A stretch of DNA of 41,408 bases from Pelagibacteraceae bacterium (GTDB lineage: Bacteria > Pseudomonadota > Alphaproteobacteria > Pelagibacterales > Pelagibacteraceae). Numbering within the stretch: position 1 is the first letter of the stretch; every line of letters starts with the position of its first letter. The position numbers were made by a program, and so were the translations under genes. Shown piece after piece: positions 33,775 through 41,408 of this stretch. The DNA is taken from positions 1 to 41,408 of the forward strand of contig VTPP01000010.1 in NCBI GenBank assembly GCA_008638225.1. The letters run 5' to 3'. Under the pieces are notes generated by a model, which was not told where the DNA came from, ran no database searches, and was given only the letters and a program-made list of their open reading frames with translations.

Positions 33775-36339
33775 ATGCTAGTTGAAAAATTTAATCATAC
33801 TGTCGCTGAAAAAAAATGGCATACTTTTTGGGAACAAAATAAAATTTTTAAAGCTAGTGCAGATAGGTCATTAAAAAAATTCTATTGTTTAGAAATGTTT
33901 CCATATCCCTCGGGTAAAATTCATATGGGACATGTAAGAAATTATACACTCGGGGATGTTATAGCTAATTTTAAAAGATTAAACGGTTTCAATGTTTTAC
34001 ATCCTATGGGATGGGATTCGTTCGGAATGCCCGCTGAGAATGCAGCAATTCAGAATAAGTTGCATCCTAAAGATTGGACAAATAGCAATATCCAAGCCAT
34101 GAAATCACAGCTAAAGTTATTAGGGTTTTCTATTGATTGGGACAGAGAAATTTCTACATGTGATTCAAGTTATTACAAGCACCAACAAAAATATTTTTTA
34201 GAATTATACAAAAAAGGACTCGTTTACAAAAAAGAAAGTTTAGTAAATTGGGATCCAGTAGATAATACAGTTTTAGCAAATGAACAGGTAGTTGACGGAA
34301 AAGGATGGAGATCTGGAGCGAATGTAATACAAAAAAAATTATCTCAATGGTTTTTTAAAATTACAGATTTTGCTGAAGTATTAAATGAATCTTTGGATAC
34401 ATTAATTAGCTGGCCGGAAAAGGTTAAGTTAATGCAAAAAAATTGGATAGGAAAATCCAAGGGCTGTGAAATTCAATTTAATCTTAATTCTTCAGATGAA
34501 AATAAAAAAATTACAATATTTACGACTAGACCAGATACAATATTTGGAGCATCTTTTATTGCACTTGCGATAGATCATCCTCTTGCTAAAAAGTACGAAA
34601 AAGACAGTAAATTCAATGAATTTAAAGAGGAATGTTACAAAATAGGAAATACTGACGAAGCCATAGCAAAAACTGATAAGTTTGGTTTTAAAACCGAATA
34701 TGTCGCTGATCACCCGTTTATTAAAAATAAAAAAATACCAGTTTATTTTGCAAACTTTGTTTTGATGGAATATGGAACAGGTGCAATTTTTGGATGTCCG
34801 GCACATGATCAGAGAGATTTAGATTTTGCTAATAAATATAATTTAGATGTAACTCCTGTTATTCTTCCACCCAAGACAGATAAAAAAGACTTTAAAATTA
34901 AAAATGAAGCATATGTTGAAAATGGAACGCTAATTAATTCTGATTTTTTGAATGACTTAACTGTAGAGGAGGCAAAAGAGTTAATTATAGAAAAATTTGA
35001 AAAAGAAAAAAAAGGTAAAGGAAAAACAACTTATAGATTAAGAGATTGGGGTATTTCCAGACAAAGATATTGGGGCTGCCCAATTCCAATAATGTACAGA
35101 GAAGATGGTGCTATTGTTCCCGTTCCTGAAAAAGATTTGCCCGTTAAGTTACCAGAAGATGTAAGTTTTGAAAAACCTGGAAATCCATTAGAACACCATC
35201 CTACTTGGAAATTTACAACTTGTCCCGAAACTGGAATGAAAGCAATTAGAGAAACTGACACCTTAGATACTTTTGTTGACTCTTCTTGGTATTTTTTGAG
35301 GTTTTGTTCGAGTAATAATTCAGAAAAGGGCTATGACATTACAGATGCCAAATATTGGATGCCTGTTGACCAGTATATTGGTGGCGTGGAGCATGCGATT
35401 TTACACTTGTTATATTCTCGTTTCTTTTCGAGAGCAATTAGCATGAACACTGGATTTGAAATTAAAGAGCCATTCCAAGGATTATTTACACAAGGAATGG
35501 TTTGTCACAAAACTTTCAAAACTGAAGATGGTCAGTGGACATATCCTGAAGATGTTATTGAAAAAAATAATAATTTTTTTGAAAAAAATACCAACAAAAA
35601 AATTATAGTTGGCTCTTCCGAGTCTATGTCGAAATCAAAAAAAAATGTAGTTGATCCACAATCTGTAATAGATATGTATGGAGCCGATGCCGTTCGATGG
35701 TTCATGCTATCTGATAGTCCTCCTGAAAGAGACATTCAGTGGAGTGATGAAGGAATAGCTGGTTGTTACAAGTTTATTCAAAAAATTTGGTCTATTTCTG
35801 AAAAAATTCATAATATAAAAAATACTCAAAAAATTTCTGAAAAAGAAAAAACCAATTTAAACATTTTACTTAATAAATTTATTAAAGAAATTACATATAA
35901 TATTGAAAATTTTCATTTTAATGTTGCAGTTGCAAAGTTTTACGAATTTACAAATAATCTAAACAAAATTTTATCAGATACTGATTGTGACAAAGATGAG
36001 TTTGTTTATATACTAAAACAATTTATTATTTTAATTTACCCATTTACACCCCACGTAGCTTGCGAAATTTGGGAAAAAATTACTAACCAAAATGATCTTC
36101 ACCTCCAAAAATGGCCGTCTTACAAAGAAGATCTTCTCAAACGAGAGCAGAACAATATAGTTATTCAAATAAATGGTAAAAAAAGAGCTATTTTATTAGC
36201 AAAAGATGGAGAAGACGAAAACTCCTTATTTCAAATGAGTTTAGAACTAGATAATGTTAAAAAACTTATAAAAAATAAAAAAATTATCAAAAAAGTGTAC
36301 ATTAAAAATAAATTAATAAATTTTGTAATCAATGAATAA
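33775..36339 (+). CDS. leuS: leucyl-tRNA synthetase
   Basis: Class I synthetase charging tRNA-Leu. The 854-residue protein has the HIGH-type motif [15 protein letters not shown] (His50-Met-Gly-His53), an inserted editing domain (about 225-400, with [12 protein letters not shown]), and the KMSKS loop [13 protein letters not shown] near residue 616-622. The anticodon-binding C-terminus is normal. It is followed by lptE (8-base overlap) and holA, the standard alphaproteobacterial leuS-lptE-holA order. An A9 run lies in frame beside the KMSKS loop. Confidence 0.97.
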   Translation: MLVEKFNHTVAEKKWHTFWEQNKIFKASADRSLKKFYCLEMFPYPSGKIHMGHVRNYTLGDVIANFKRLNGFNVLHPMGWDSFGMPAENAAIQNKLHPKDWTNSNIQAMKSQLKLLGFSIDWDREISTCDSSYYKHQQKYFLELYKKGLVYKKESLVNWDPVDNTVLANEQVVDGKGWRSGANVIQKKLSQWFFKITDFAEVLNESLDTLISWPEKVKLMQKNWIGKSKGCEIQFNLNSSDENKKITIFTTRPDTIFGASFIALAIDHPLAKKYEKDSKFNEFKEECYKIGNTDEAIAKTDKFGFKTEYVADHPFIKNKKIPVYFANFVLMEYGTGAIFGCPAHDQRDLDFANKYNLDVTPVILPPKTDKKDFKIKNEAYVENGTLINSDFLNDLTVEEAKELIIEKFEKEKKGKGKTTYRLRDWGISRQRYWGCPIPIMYREDGAIVPVPEKDLPVKLPEDVSFEKPGNPLEHHPTWKFTTCPETGMKAIRETDTLDTFVDSSWYFLRFCSSNNSEKGYDITDAKYWMPVDQYIGGVEHAILHLLYSRFFSRAISMNTGFEIKEPFQGLFTQGMVCHKTFKTEDGQWTYPEDVIEKNNNFFEKNTNKKIIVGSSESMSKSKKNVVDPQSVIDMYGADAVRWFMLSDSPPERDIQWSDEGIAGCYKFIQKIWSISEKIHNIKNTQKISEKEKTNLNILLNKFIKEITYNIENFHFNVAVAKFYEFTNNLNKILSDTDCDKDEFVYILKQFIILIYPFTPHVACEIWEKITNQNDLHLQKWPSYKEDLLKREQNNIVIQINGKKRAILLAKDGEDENSLFQMSLELDNVKKLIKNKKIIKKVYIKNKLINFVINE

Positions 36340-36802
36340 AAAAATATTTCTTTCTACCATTTTAATTTTATTAGCTGGATGTGGATTTACTCCAATGCTT
36401 AAAAATTTTGATTTATCAAAACTAAATGTACAAAAAATTAATTACTCTGGGAAAAATGACCTTAGTTACCTTATTAAAACATATTTAAATATTCAGGAAA
36501 CGAAAAGTTCTCAAGGCATGACGGTAAATATTTTAGTAAGTGAAACAATATCTTCTGCAACAAAAAATTCTGCAGGAATAACAACGGAAGAAGATTTAAC
36601 AATTAATATTGGGCTGAATGTTCTCGACAGTAAAGATAAAATAATTATAAGCGATAGTTTTACTTCCTCGAAAAGATTAACTGTAACTAACAATCTTAGT
36701 TCTGACGAGGAAACTAGAAGAATAGAAAGAAGAAATTTAATTCAAAACCTTTCACAGAAAATTAAATTTAAATTACAACTGATTGCCAAACAGAACCAAT
36801 GA
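36332..36802 (+). CDS. lptE: LPS-assembly lipoprotein LptE
   Basis: A 156-residue predicted outer-membrane lipoprotein. The signal peptide [17 protein letters not shown] ends in a lipobox with Cys17, followed by GFTPM, typical of LptE-type proteins (GCGFxP). LptE plugs the LptD barrel for lipopolysaccharide insertion. The remaining sequence is strongly diverged, as usual for this family. The conserved location between leuS and holA is the main support. It overlaps both neighbours. Confidence 0.85.
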   Translation: MNKKIFLSTILILLAGCGFTPMLKNFDLSKLNVQKINYSGKNDLSYLIKTYLNIQETKSSQGMTVNILVSETISSATKNSAGITTEEDLTINIGLNVLDSKDKIIISDSFTSSKRLTVTNNLSSDEETRRIERRNLIQNLSQKIKFKLQLIAKQNQ

Positions 36803-37812
36803 TATTTAAAAGTTTTGGTTTAAACTTTAAAGATCTATTAAAAAAACCATTAATTTTATTATACGGGGAAAATTTATCTCTCATTACCGAAATTGAAGAG
36901 AAAATTATAGAAGAGTCTAAAGAAAATCTTTCTTTATCTATTAAAAGGTATCAAGAGGAATATGTTCTTAGTAATCTTGAGATTTTTGAGCAATTAATTA
37001 GCTCTAATAGTTTATTTGGAGAGCAAGAGCTTATTATTATAAGTAAGGCGACCGATAAACTTTTGGATTTTCTAGACGAAGATACAATAACTATTAATCA
37101 AAAAAAAATATTAATATTATCAGATCCGTTAACTAAAAAATCTAGACTAAGATTATTAGCTGAAACTTCAAATAATTTTGCATGCATTGCCTGCTACAAT
37201 GACACCCAAGAACAACTACAATCAATTTTGAGCCAAAAATTTAGAGAGAACAAAATTGTAGTTTCCCGAGAATTTGTAAATTCATTATTTGAAACAAACT
37301 CCTTAAATCGTCAAGATATCAATGATGCAATAAATAAAATACAATTAATTCAAAAATCTACTGTCGTGGATGAGAAAGCTTTAAAGAATATTTTTTACTC
37401 ATCCAACGAAGATGATAATTTTGAAATAATTAATTTTTGCTTACTAGGTGATAAAAAAAATATAAATAGAATTCTAAATAATGCTTACCTTCAGGGTATT
37501 AATTTTAACGAAATATTGTCAGCTCTTAAATACAAAACAAATAAACTTATAGAAATTCAAGAATCGAATAACAACGCTTTGAGTGTAAGCCAGTTAGTCG
37601 ATAACTATAAGCCGCCTATTTTTTGGAAAGAAAAAAATATAGTTAAAGAACAACTTAAAAGATGGAACAAATCAGAGTTAAGTAAGTTAATGGATATTAT
37701 TTACGAAATAGAAATAAGTTGTAAAAAAAACTACGAAACTTCTTCAATCATACTTCAAAACTTCATAGTTGGAGCTTCGGACAAGTCTTGCCTTCAAAAT
37801 AGAATATTTTAA
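36799..37812 (+). CDS. holA: DNA polymerase III delta subunit HolA
   Basis: The 337-residue delta subunit opens the sliding clamp within the clamp loader. It has an ATPase-like fold lacking a clear P-loop, with the family's LILLYGENLSLITEIEEKI segment, SSNSLFGEQELIII and the helical C-terminal domain (SELSKLMDIIYEIEISCKK). The sequence is diverged; the call rests on these blocks together with its place after lptE. It converges with parB with 2 bases between stops. Confidence 0.88.
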   Translation: MIFKSFGLNFKDLLKKPLILLYGENLSLITEIEEKIIEESKENLSLSIKRYQEEYVLSNLEIFEQLISSNSLFGEQELIIISKATDKLLDFLDEDTITINQKKILILSDPLTKKSRLRLLAETSNNFACIACYNDTQEQLQSILSQKFRENKIVVSREFVNSLFETNSLNRQDINDAINKIQLIQKSTVVDEKALKNIFYSSNEDDNFEIINFCLLGDKKNINRILNNAYLQGINFNEILSALKYKTNKLIEIQESNNNALSVSQLVDNYKPPIFWKEKNIVKEQLKRWNKSELSKLMDIIYEIEISCKKNYETSSIILQNFIVGASDKSCLQNRIF

Positions 37813-37814
37813 AT

Positions 37815-38693
37815 TTAATAATTTTCTTTAATAGTTTTAATTAAATGATCAAGCTGTGCCAAGTTAGTATAATCAAAACTAATACGACCACTTTTATTTT
37901 TTTTAGAGGATATAGCGACGGACATTCCAGTTTTATTTTGTATCTCCTCAATCAAAGAAACAATATTGGGATCCTGAAGTTTGTTTTTTTTATTTTTGCT
38001 AATGGCTCCTTTAGATTGACTGTTTTTGGCCAAAAGTTCAGCTTGGCGCACAGATAGATTATTATTCGCTATATTCTTAGCTAATTCGACGTTACCATCG
38101 ACATCAATAAGAGCCCTTGCATGACCTGGAGTCAGAAGACCGTTGATAACCATCTCTTGAATTACATTGGGCAGTTTTTTAAGTCTTAAAGTGTTAGCAA
38201 TATGAGCTCTGCTTTTACCAATAACTTCGGAGAGTTTGTCTTGGGTATAGTTGAACTTGCTAATTAATAATTCAAACCCACTTGCCTCCTCTAATGCGTT
38301 TAGTCCTTCTCTTTGGACATTTTCTAAAACAGCAAATTCAGCAGCTAAGGTATCATCAACGTCTAATGTAACAACTGGCACCTCATGTAATTGCGCAAGT
38401 TGTGCGGCTCTCCAACGTCTTTCCCCTGCTATAATTTCAAAATTATTCTCACCTAGTTTTCTAACAACTATCGGCTGAATAATTCCTCTTATCTTAATAG
38501 ACTGAGCGAGTTCCTCTAGTTGAGATTTGTCAAAATTTTTTCTTGGTTGATACTTATTTGGTTTTAAAAAATGAATTGCTACTTTTTCTGTACTAAAGTT
38601 TTTTTGAATTTCCTTTTCTTTTATTTCAGACTCGCCCAATAAAGCTGCCAGGCCTTTGCCCAATCCTTTACCCTTGAAATTATTTAATACCAT
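37815..38693 (-). CDS. parB: chromosome-partition protein ParB
   Basis: A 292-residue CTP-dependent parS-binding clamp. N-terminal region with GLGKGLAALLGE, the CTPase/ParB domain with IKIRGIIQPIVVRKL and GERRWRAAQLAQLHEVPVV, then the helix-turn-helix (LSEVIGKSRAHIANTLRLKKLP) that binds parS. A C-terminal dimerisation region follows. Start codon shares one base with the parA stop (TAATG). A perfect parS site lies 1.4 kb away, at 40058, so the parABS system is complete here. Confidence 0.96.
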   Translation of the reverse strand: MVLNNFKGKGLGKGLAALLGESEIKEKEIQKNFSTEKVAIHFLKPNKYQPRKNFDKSQLEELAQSIKIRGIIQPIVVRKLGENNFEIIAGERRWRAAQLAQLHEVPVVTLDVDDTLAAEFAVLENVQREGLNALEEASGFELLISKFNYTQDKLSEVIGKSRAHIANTLRLKKLPNVIQEMVINGLLTPGHARALIDVDGNVELAKNIANNNLSVRQAELLAKNSQSKGAISKNKKNKLQDPNIVSLIEEIQNKTGMSVAISSKKNKSGRISFDYTNLAQLDHLIKTIKENY

Positions 38694-39484
38694 TACGCTG
38701 CAAAGTTAAATTTTTTTTGTTTTTCTAAAATTTCTACTGCCAATTTTTCATAAGCAATAGAGCCTGCACAATATTTATCATAAACTAAAACTGGTAAGCC
38801 ATGAGAAGGCGCTTCTGAAATTCTAATATTTCTTGGTATCACAGTATTATATACTTGCTCACCAAAAAATTTTCTTGCTTCCGCCTCTACTTGAGAACAA
38901 AGTTTATTTCGTTTATCGAACATAGTTAAAATTATACCCTCGACCTCTAAAATTTTATTTAAACTTAATTTAATTCTATTAATTGTTTTTAATAGTTGAG
39001 TTAATCCCTCCAAAGCAAAAAATTCAGTTTGTAGAGGAACAATTACTGAATTGGAAGCAACCAAAGACATTACCGTTAGTAAGCTTAGAGAAGGGGGACA
39101 GTCAATAAGTATCTGATTATATTGATTTTTTTCTCTTATTTCATTCATTATTTCCTTTAGAATAAAAGCTCTGTTTTTGTCTTCGGCCACTTCAGTTTCA
39201 AAGCCAGATAATTCAACATTTGCACAAATAATGTCCAAGTTTTGTATTTTAGTTTGTTTCACGTAATATTGCGAATTATTTCTCTCTGTTAAAAGTTTGT
39301 AAATAGAATTTTCTCTATCGTTATTTTCAACACCAACTCCTGTAGAAGCATTGCCTTGTGGATCTAGATCTATAATTAATGTCTTTTGACCTAACTGTGC
39401 AAAAGCACAACCAAGATTAATTGTTGATGTAGTTTTTCCTACACCACCTTTTTGATTTATTACTGAGACTACATGATTGATCAT
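38693..39484 (-). CDS. parA: chromosome-partition ATPase ParA
   Basis: A 263-residue Walker-type ATPase that moves ParB-parS complexes. Deviant Walker A KGGVGKTTSTINLG (about 11-24), the LIDLDPQGNASTG motif, and IDCPPSLSLLTVMSLVAS with the second Walker region; SEAPSHGLPVLVYD near the end is the usual Soj/ParA mark. It abuts rsmG and shares a base with parB, giving the standard rsmG-parA-parB arrangement. Confidence 0.97.
   Translation of the reverse strand: MINHVVSVINQKGGVGKTTSTINLGCAFAQLGQKTLIIDLDPQGNASTGVGVENNDRENSIYKLLTERNNSQYYVKQTKIQNLDIICANVELSGFETEVAEDKNRAFILKEIMNEIREKNQYNQILIDCPPSLSLLTVMSLVASNSVIVPLQTEFFALEGLTQLLKTINRIKLSLNKILEVEGIILTMFDKRNKLCSQVEAEARKFFGEQVYNTVIPRNIRISEAPSHGLPVLVYDKYCAGSIAYEKLAVEILEKQKKFNFAA
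39255..39270. other. degenerate parS-like sequence inside parA
   Basis: The sequence TGTTTCACGTAATATT matches the parS palindrome TGTTTCACGTGAAACA at 12 of 16 positions. The left half is perfect and the right half is lost. It lies within the parA coding sequence, 0.8 kb from the perfect site. A half-site could bind ParB weakly, or it may be a relic or chance. Confidence 0.3.
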
Positions 39485-40102
39485 CTAGATTCTTTGTACA
39501 CTATTTATTACAAAAACTTTCGACCCAGGTTTTGTAATGCTTTCATATTGATCACAGTTTATTACCCAATGTTTCAAAGCTTGTTCCATTTCTTTTTTAT
39601 GGTTTTCACCTTTTAATAGCAATATTTTTTCAAAATTAATGCCCCCCTCTTCTATAATCTCCAAAAAAATATCTAAAGGCTTAAAGGCTCTACTTACTAA
39701 TGTGCTAAAGTCCTTTTTTTTTATTTTTCTAACATCATCATTGTGTATTACCACATCTATTTTTAGATAATTGCACAATTCCTGTAGATAAGTACATTTT
39801 CTTATACTTTTTTCGACTAATTCTAATTTAAATTCAAAACCAAGGTCTTTTTTAACTAATTCCATTACAATTCCTGGAAAACCTGCTCCAGACCCAATAT
39901 CTAGTATTTTTTTGTCATTTTTATCAATAAATCTCATTATTTGAGCAGAATCCTCTATGTGCCTGCTCATTATTAATTCCTCTGAAGACTTAGATATTAA
40001 ATTGATTTTTTTATTATATTCTATTAAAAAATCACTGTATTTGTGTAATTTATTGTATGTTTCACGTGAAACAATGCTATCAAGATATTTTGTTTTAATC
40101 AT
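39485..40102 (-). CDS. rsmG: 16S rRNA (guanine(527)-N7)-methyltransferase RsmG
   Basis: RsmG (GidB) makes m7G527 in 16S rRNA. The 205-residue protein has the AdoMet-binding motif ILDIGSGAGFPGIVMEL (about 65-81), the LVEKSIRKCTYLQEL segment and STLVSRAFKPL, typical of the family. The N-terminal SIVSRETYNKL is encoded over a parS palindrome, so the coding sequence doubles as a ParB-binding site. It abuts mnmG and parA. Confidence 0.95.
   Translation of the reverse strand: MIKTKYLDSIVSRETYNKLHKYSDFLIEYNKKINLISKSSEELIMSRHIEDSAQIMRFIDKNDKKILDIGSGAGFPGIVMELVKKDLGFEFKLELVEKSIRKCTYLQELCNYLKIDVVIHNDDVRKIKKKDFSTLVSRAFKPLDIFLEIIEEGGINFEKILLLKGENHKKEMEQALKHWVINCDQYESITKPGSKVFVINSVQRI
40058..40073. promoter_or_regulatory. 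parS centromere-like site
   Basis: A perfect 16-base palindrome, TGTTTCACGTGAAACA, exactly the widely conserved chromosomal parS consensus bound by ParB. It lies in the 5' part of rsmG, where it encodes the V-S-R-E-T residues. ParB spreads from such sites and, with ParA, separates replicated origins. It implies that the replication origin is probably not far from this cluster, although no origin is visible in the window. Confidence 0.92.
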
Positions 40103-41408
40103 TTAAGCAGATTGCTTAAATTTATATCTTTTTGTATGTGCTAATAAAAGATTAATCGCGGATGGGGTAATTCCCTCTATTCTTAACGCTTGTCCAAATG
40201 TTTCTGGCTTAACTAGTATTAGTTTTTTTTTTACCTCTTCGGTAAGGCCGCTTATTTTATCATAATCTATGTTTTCTGGTATTTTTAAGTCCTCATCCTT
40301 TTTAAATTTTCTAATGTCTGCATCTTGTTTTGAATAATAACCTTTATAATGATTATCTATTTTAATTTGATTTATGACATCTTCGCTTGATTCAGGTAAA
40401 TATTCAAATATTTCTCTTAATTTTTCGTAATTTACACCCTTATATCCCATTAGCTCAATGCCGTTCCTTTTAACTCCGTCCATTGATATGGAAATATCAT
40501 GTTTTTTTGCTTGATTTGGAGTTAAATTTACTCCCGAGAGAGCTATTTTAACTTTATTAATACTATTCTGCTTGTCATTAAAATTTTTAATCCTTTCTTT
40601 TCCTAAACATCCAAGTTTAATTGCCATAGGAGAAAGTCTAATATCAGCATTATCAGCTCTTAATGTAAGCCTATACTCAGCTCTAGAAGTAAACATTCTG
40701 TAAGGCTCAGCTACTCCTTTAGTCACTAAATCATCTACCATTACTCCTATGTAAGCCTCGGACCTATCGAGTACGAAAGGCTCTCTCCCTTGGCATGATA
40801 AAGCTGCGTTTATTCCTGCCACTAACCCTTGAGCAGCAGCTTCTTCATAGCCAGTGGTTCCATTAATTTGACCTGCTAAATAAAAAGATTTAATTTTTTT
40901 TAGTTCTAAGGTGTACTTTAGCTCTCTTGGATCAACATAATCATATTCTATGGCATATCCTGCCCTTATCATCTTAACATTAGATAAACCATTGATTTTA
41001 AACAATATTTCTTGCTGAACGTCTTCCGGCAAGGAAGTTGAAATACCATTAGGATAAATTGTAAAGTCGTCCAGCCCTTCCGGTTCTAAAAATATTTGAT
41101 GTCTTTGTTTATCTGCAAATTTAACAATCTTATCCTCAATTGAAGGACAGTATCTTGGTCCAACACCTTTTATGTTGCCAGAGTACACTGCAGATTTTTT
41201 TATGTTGCGAGAAATAATTTTATGAACCTCATCATTTGTATATGTGATGCTGCACGAAACTTGTCTTGCATTTATTTTTTTTGTCTGTGTTGAGAAAAAA
41301 AAAGGATTTTCATCTGCAACTTGTTTTTCCAAACCTTCAAAATTTATTGTTCTAGAATCTAATCTTGGTGGCGTTCCAGTTTTTAATCTTCCAAACATTA
41401 AATTAAAT
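40103..41408 (-). CDS. mnmG: tRNA uridine-5-carboxymethylaminomethyl modification enzyme MnmG, C-terminal part
   Basis: Partial gene running off the right edge. MnmG (GidA) works with MnmE to modify the wobble uridine of several tRNAs. About 435 codons are visible, beginning within [17 protein letters not shown], which aligns with the family's internal [10 protein letters not shown] block around residue 190. The N-terminal FAD-binding Rossmann region is therefore outside the window, and the ATG at 41398 is an internal codon. Family features present: [55 protein letters not shown] and [22 protein letters not shown]. It is followed by rsmG without a gap. Confidence 0.95.
   Translation of the reverse strand, partial: FNLMFGRLKTGTPPRLDSRTINFEGLEKQVADENPFFFSTQTKKINARQVSCSITYTNDEVHKIISRNIKKSAVYSGNIKGVGPRYCPSIEDKIVKFADKQRHQIFLEPEGLDDFTIYPNGISTSLPEDVQQEILFKINGLSNVKMIRAGYAIEYDYVDPRELKYTLELKKIKSFYLAGQINGTTGYEEAAAQGLVAGINAALSCQGREPFVLDRSEAYIGVMVDDLVTKGVAEPYRMFTSRAEYRLTLRADNADIRLSPMAIKLGCLGKERIKNFNDKQNSINKVKIALSGVNLTPNQAKKHDISISMDGVKRNGIELMGYKGVNYEKLREIFEYLPESSEDVINQIKIDNHYKGYYSKQDADIRKFKKDEDLKIPENIDYDKISGLTEEVKKKLILVKPETFGQALRIEGITPSAINLLLAHTKRYKFKQSA

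Noticed and set aside
37800-41408. Replication origin next to parAB-rsmG-mnmG
   Set aside because: There is no intergenic region here and I noticed no cluster of DnaA boxes; the perfect parS only suggests that the origin may be nearby.
1-41408. CRISPR arrays, insertion sequences, tRNA or rRNA genes
   Set aside because: No direct-repeat arrays, transposase motifs, terminal inverted repeats or cloverleaf sequences were noticed; nearly all bases are in housekeeping coding regions.

Overview
The window looks like a piece of a streamlined, AT-rich alphaproteobacterial chromosome, most likely Pelagibacterales (SAR11). This rests on the strong A/T codon bias, lysine/isoleucine/asparagine-rich proteins, almost no intergenic DNA, and alphaproteobacterial gene order (tsaB-fur-miaB-phoH-ybeY-corC-lnt-metK-trmB-nusA-infB-rbfA-truB; leuS-lptE-holA; parB-parA-rsmG-mnmG). 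I see no mobile elements, CRISPR arrays, rRNA or tRNA genes. Nearly every gene is a recognisable housekeeping gene. No stretch without a gene exceeds about 100 bases.

Left block (1-12314, all minus strand): a nearly gapless run. It starts with tsaB and fur, then miaB, phoH, ybeY, corC, lnt, metK and trmB, followed by nusA, infB, rbfA and the start of truB. It combines tRNA modification, rRNA maturation, lipoprotein acylation, AdoMet supply and translation initiation. Two things stand out. trmB appears frameshifted by one base in an A11 tract. A terminator-like hairpin with a U9 tail sits just before nusA, where rimP would normally be; rimP and ylxR are missing here.

Middle block (12313-24403): envelope and core metabolism. 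It holds a secreted NodB-type deacetylase, a membrane-anchored glucosaminidase, nfu, a Usp protein, trpS, murJ, a malic enzyme-phosphotransacetylase fusion, a BON lipoprotein, rsmI, an LpoA-like periplasmic protein, rdgB and rph.

Right block (24467-41408): the grpE-dnaK-dnaJ chaperone set with a sigma32-like promoter before dnaK, then dapB, nth, a TenA-family protein and a PfkB-family kinase. Next come an unlisted 36-codon ArfA-like ribosome-rescue gene, an atypical winged-helix regulator, a YkuD-type L,D-transpeptidase, a YggS-family PLP protein, a ThiE/TenI-like protein and leuS-lptE-holA. The end is the chromosome-partition cluster parB-parA-rsmG-mnmG, with a perfect parS palindrome inside the rsmG coding sequence.

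The window does not contain an obvious new multi-gene system. The best leads are the trmB poly-A frameshift (sequencing error, decay or transcriptional slippage), the nusA leader hairpin left without rimP, the small ArfA-like gene, and divergent gene pairs whose start codons touch or overlap.
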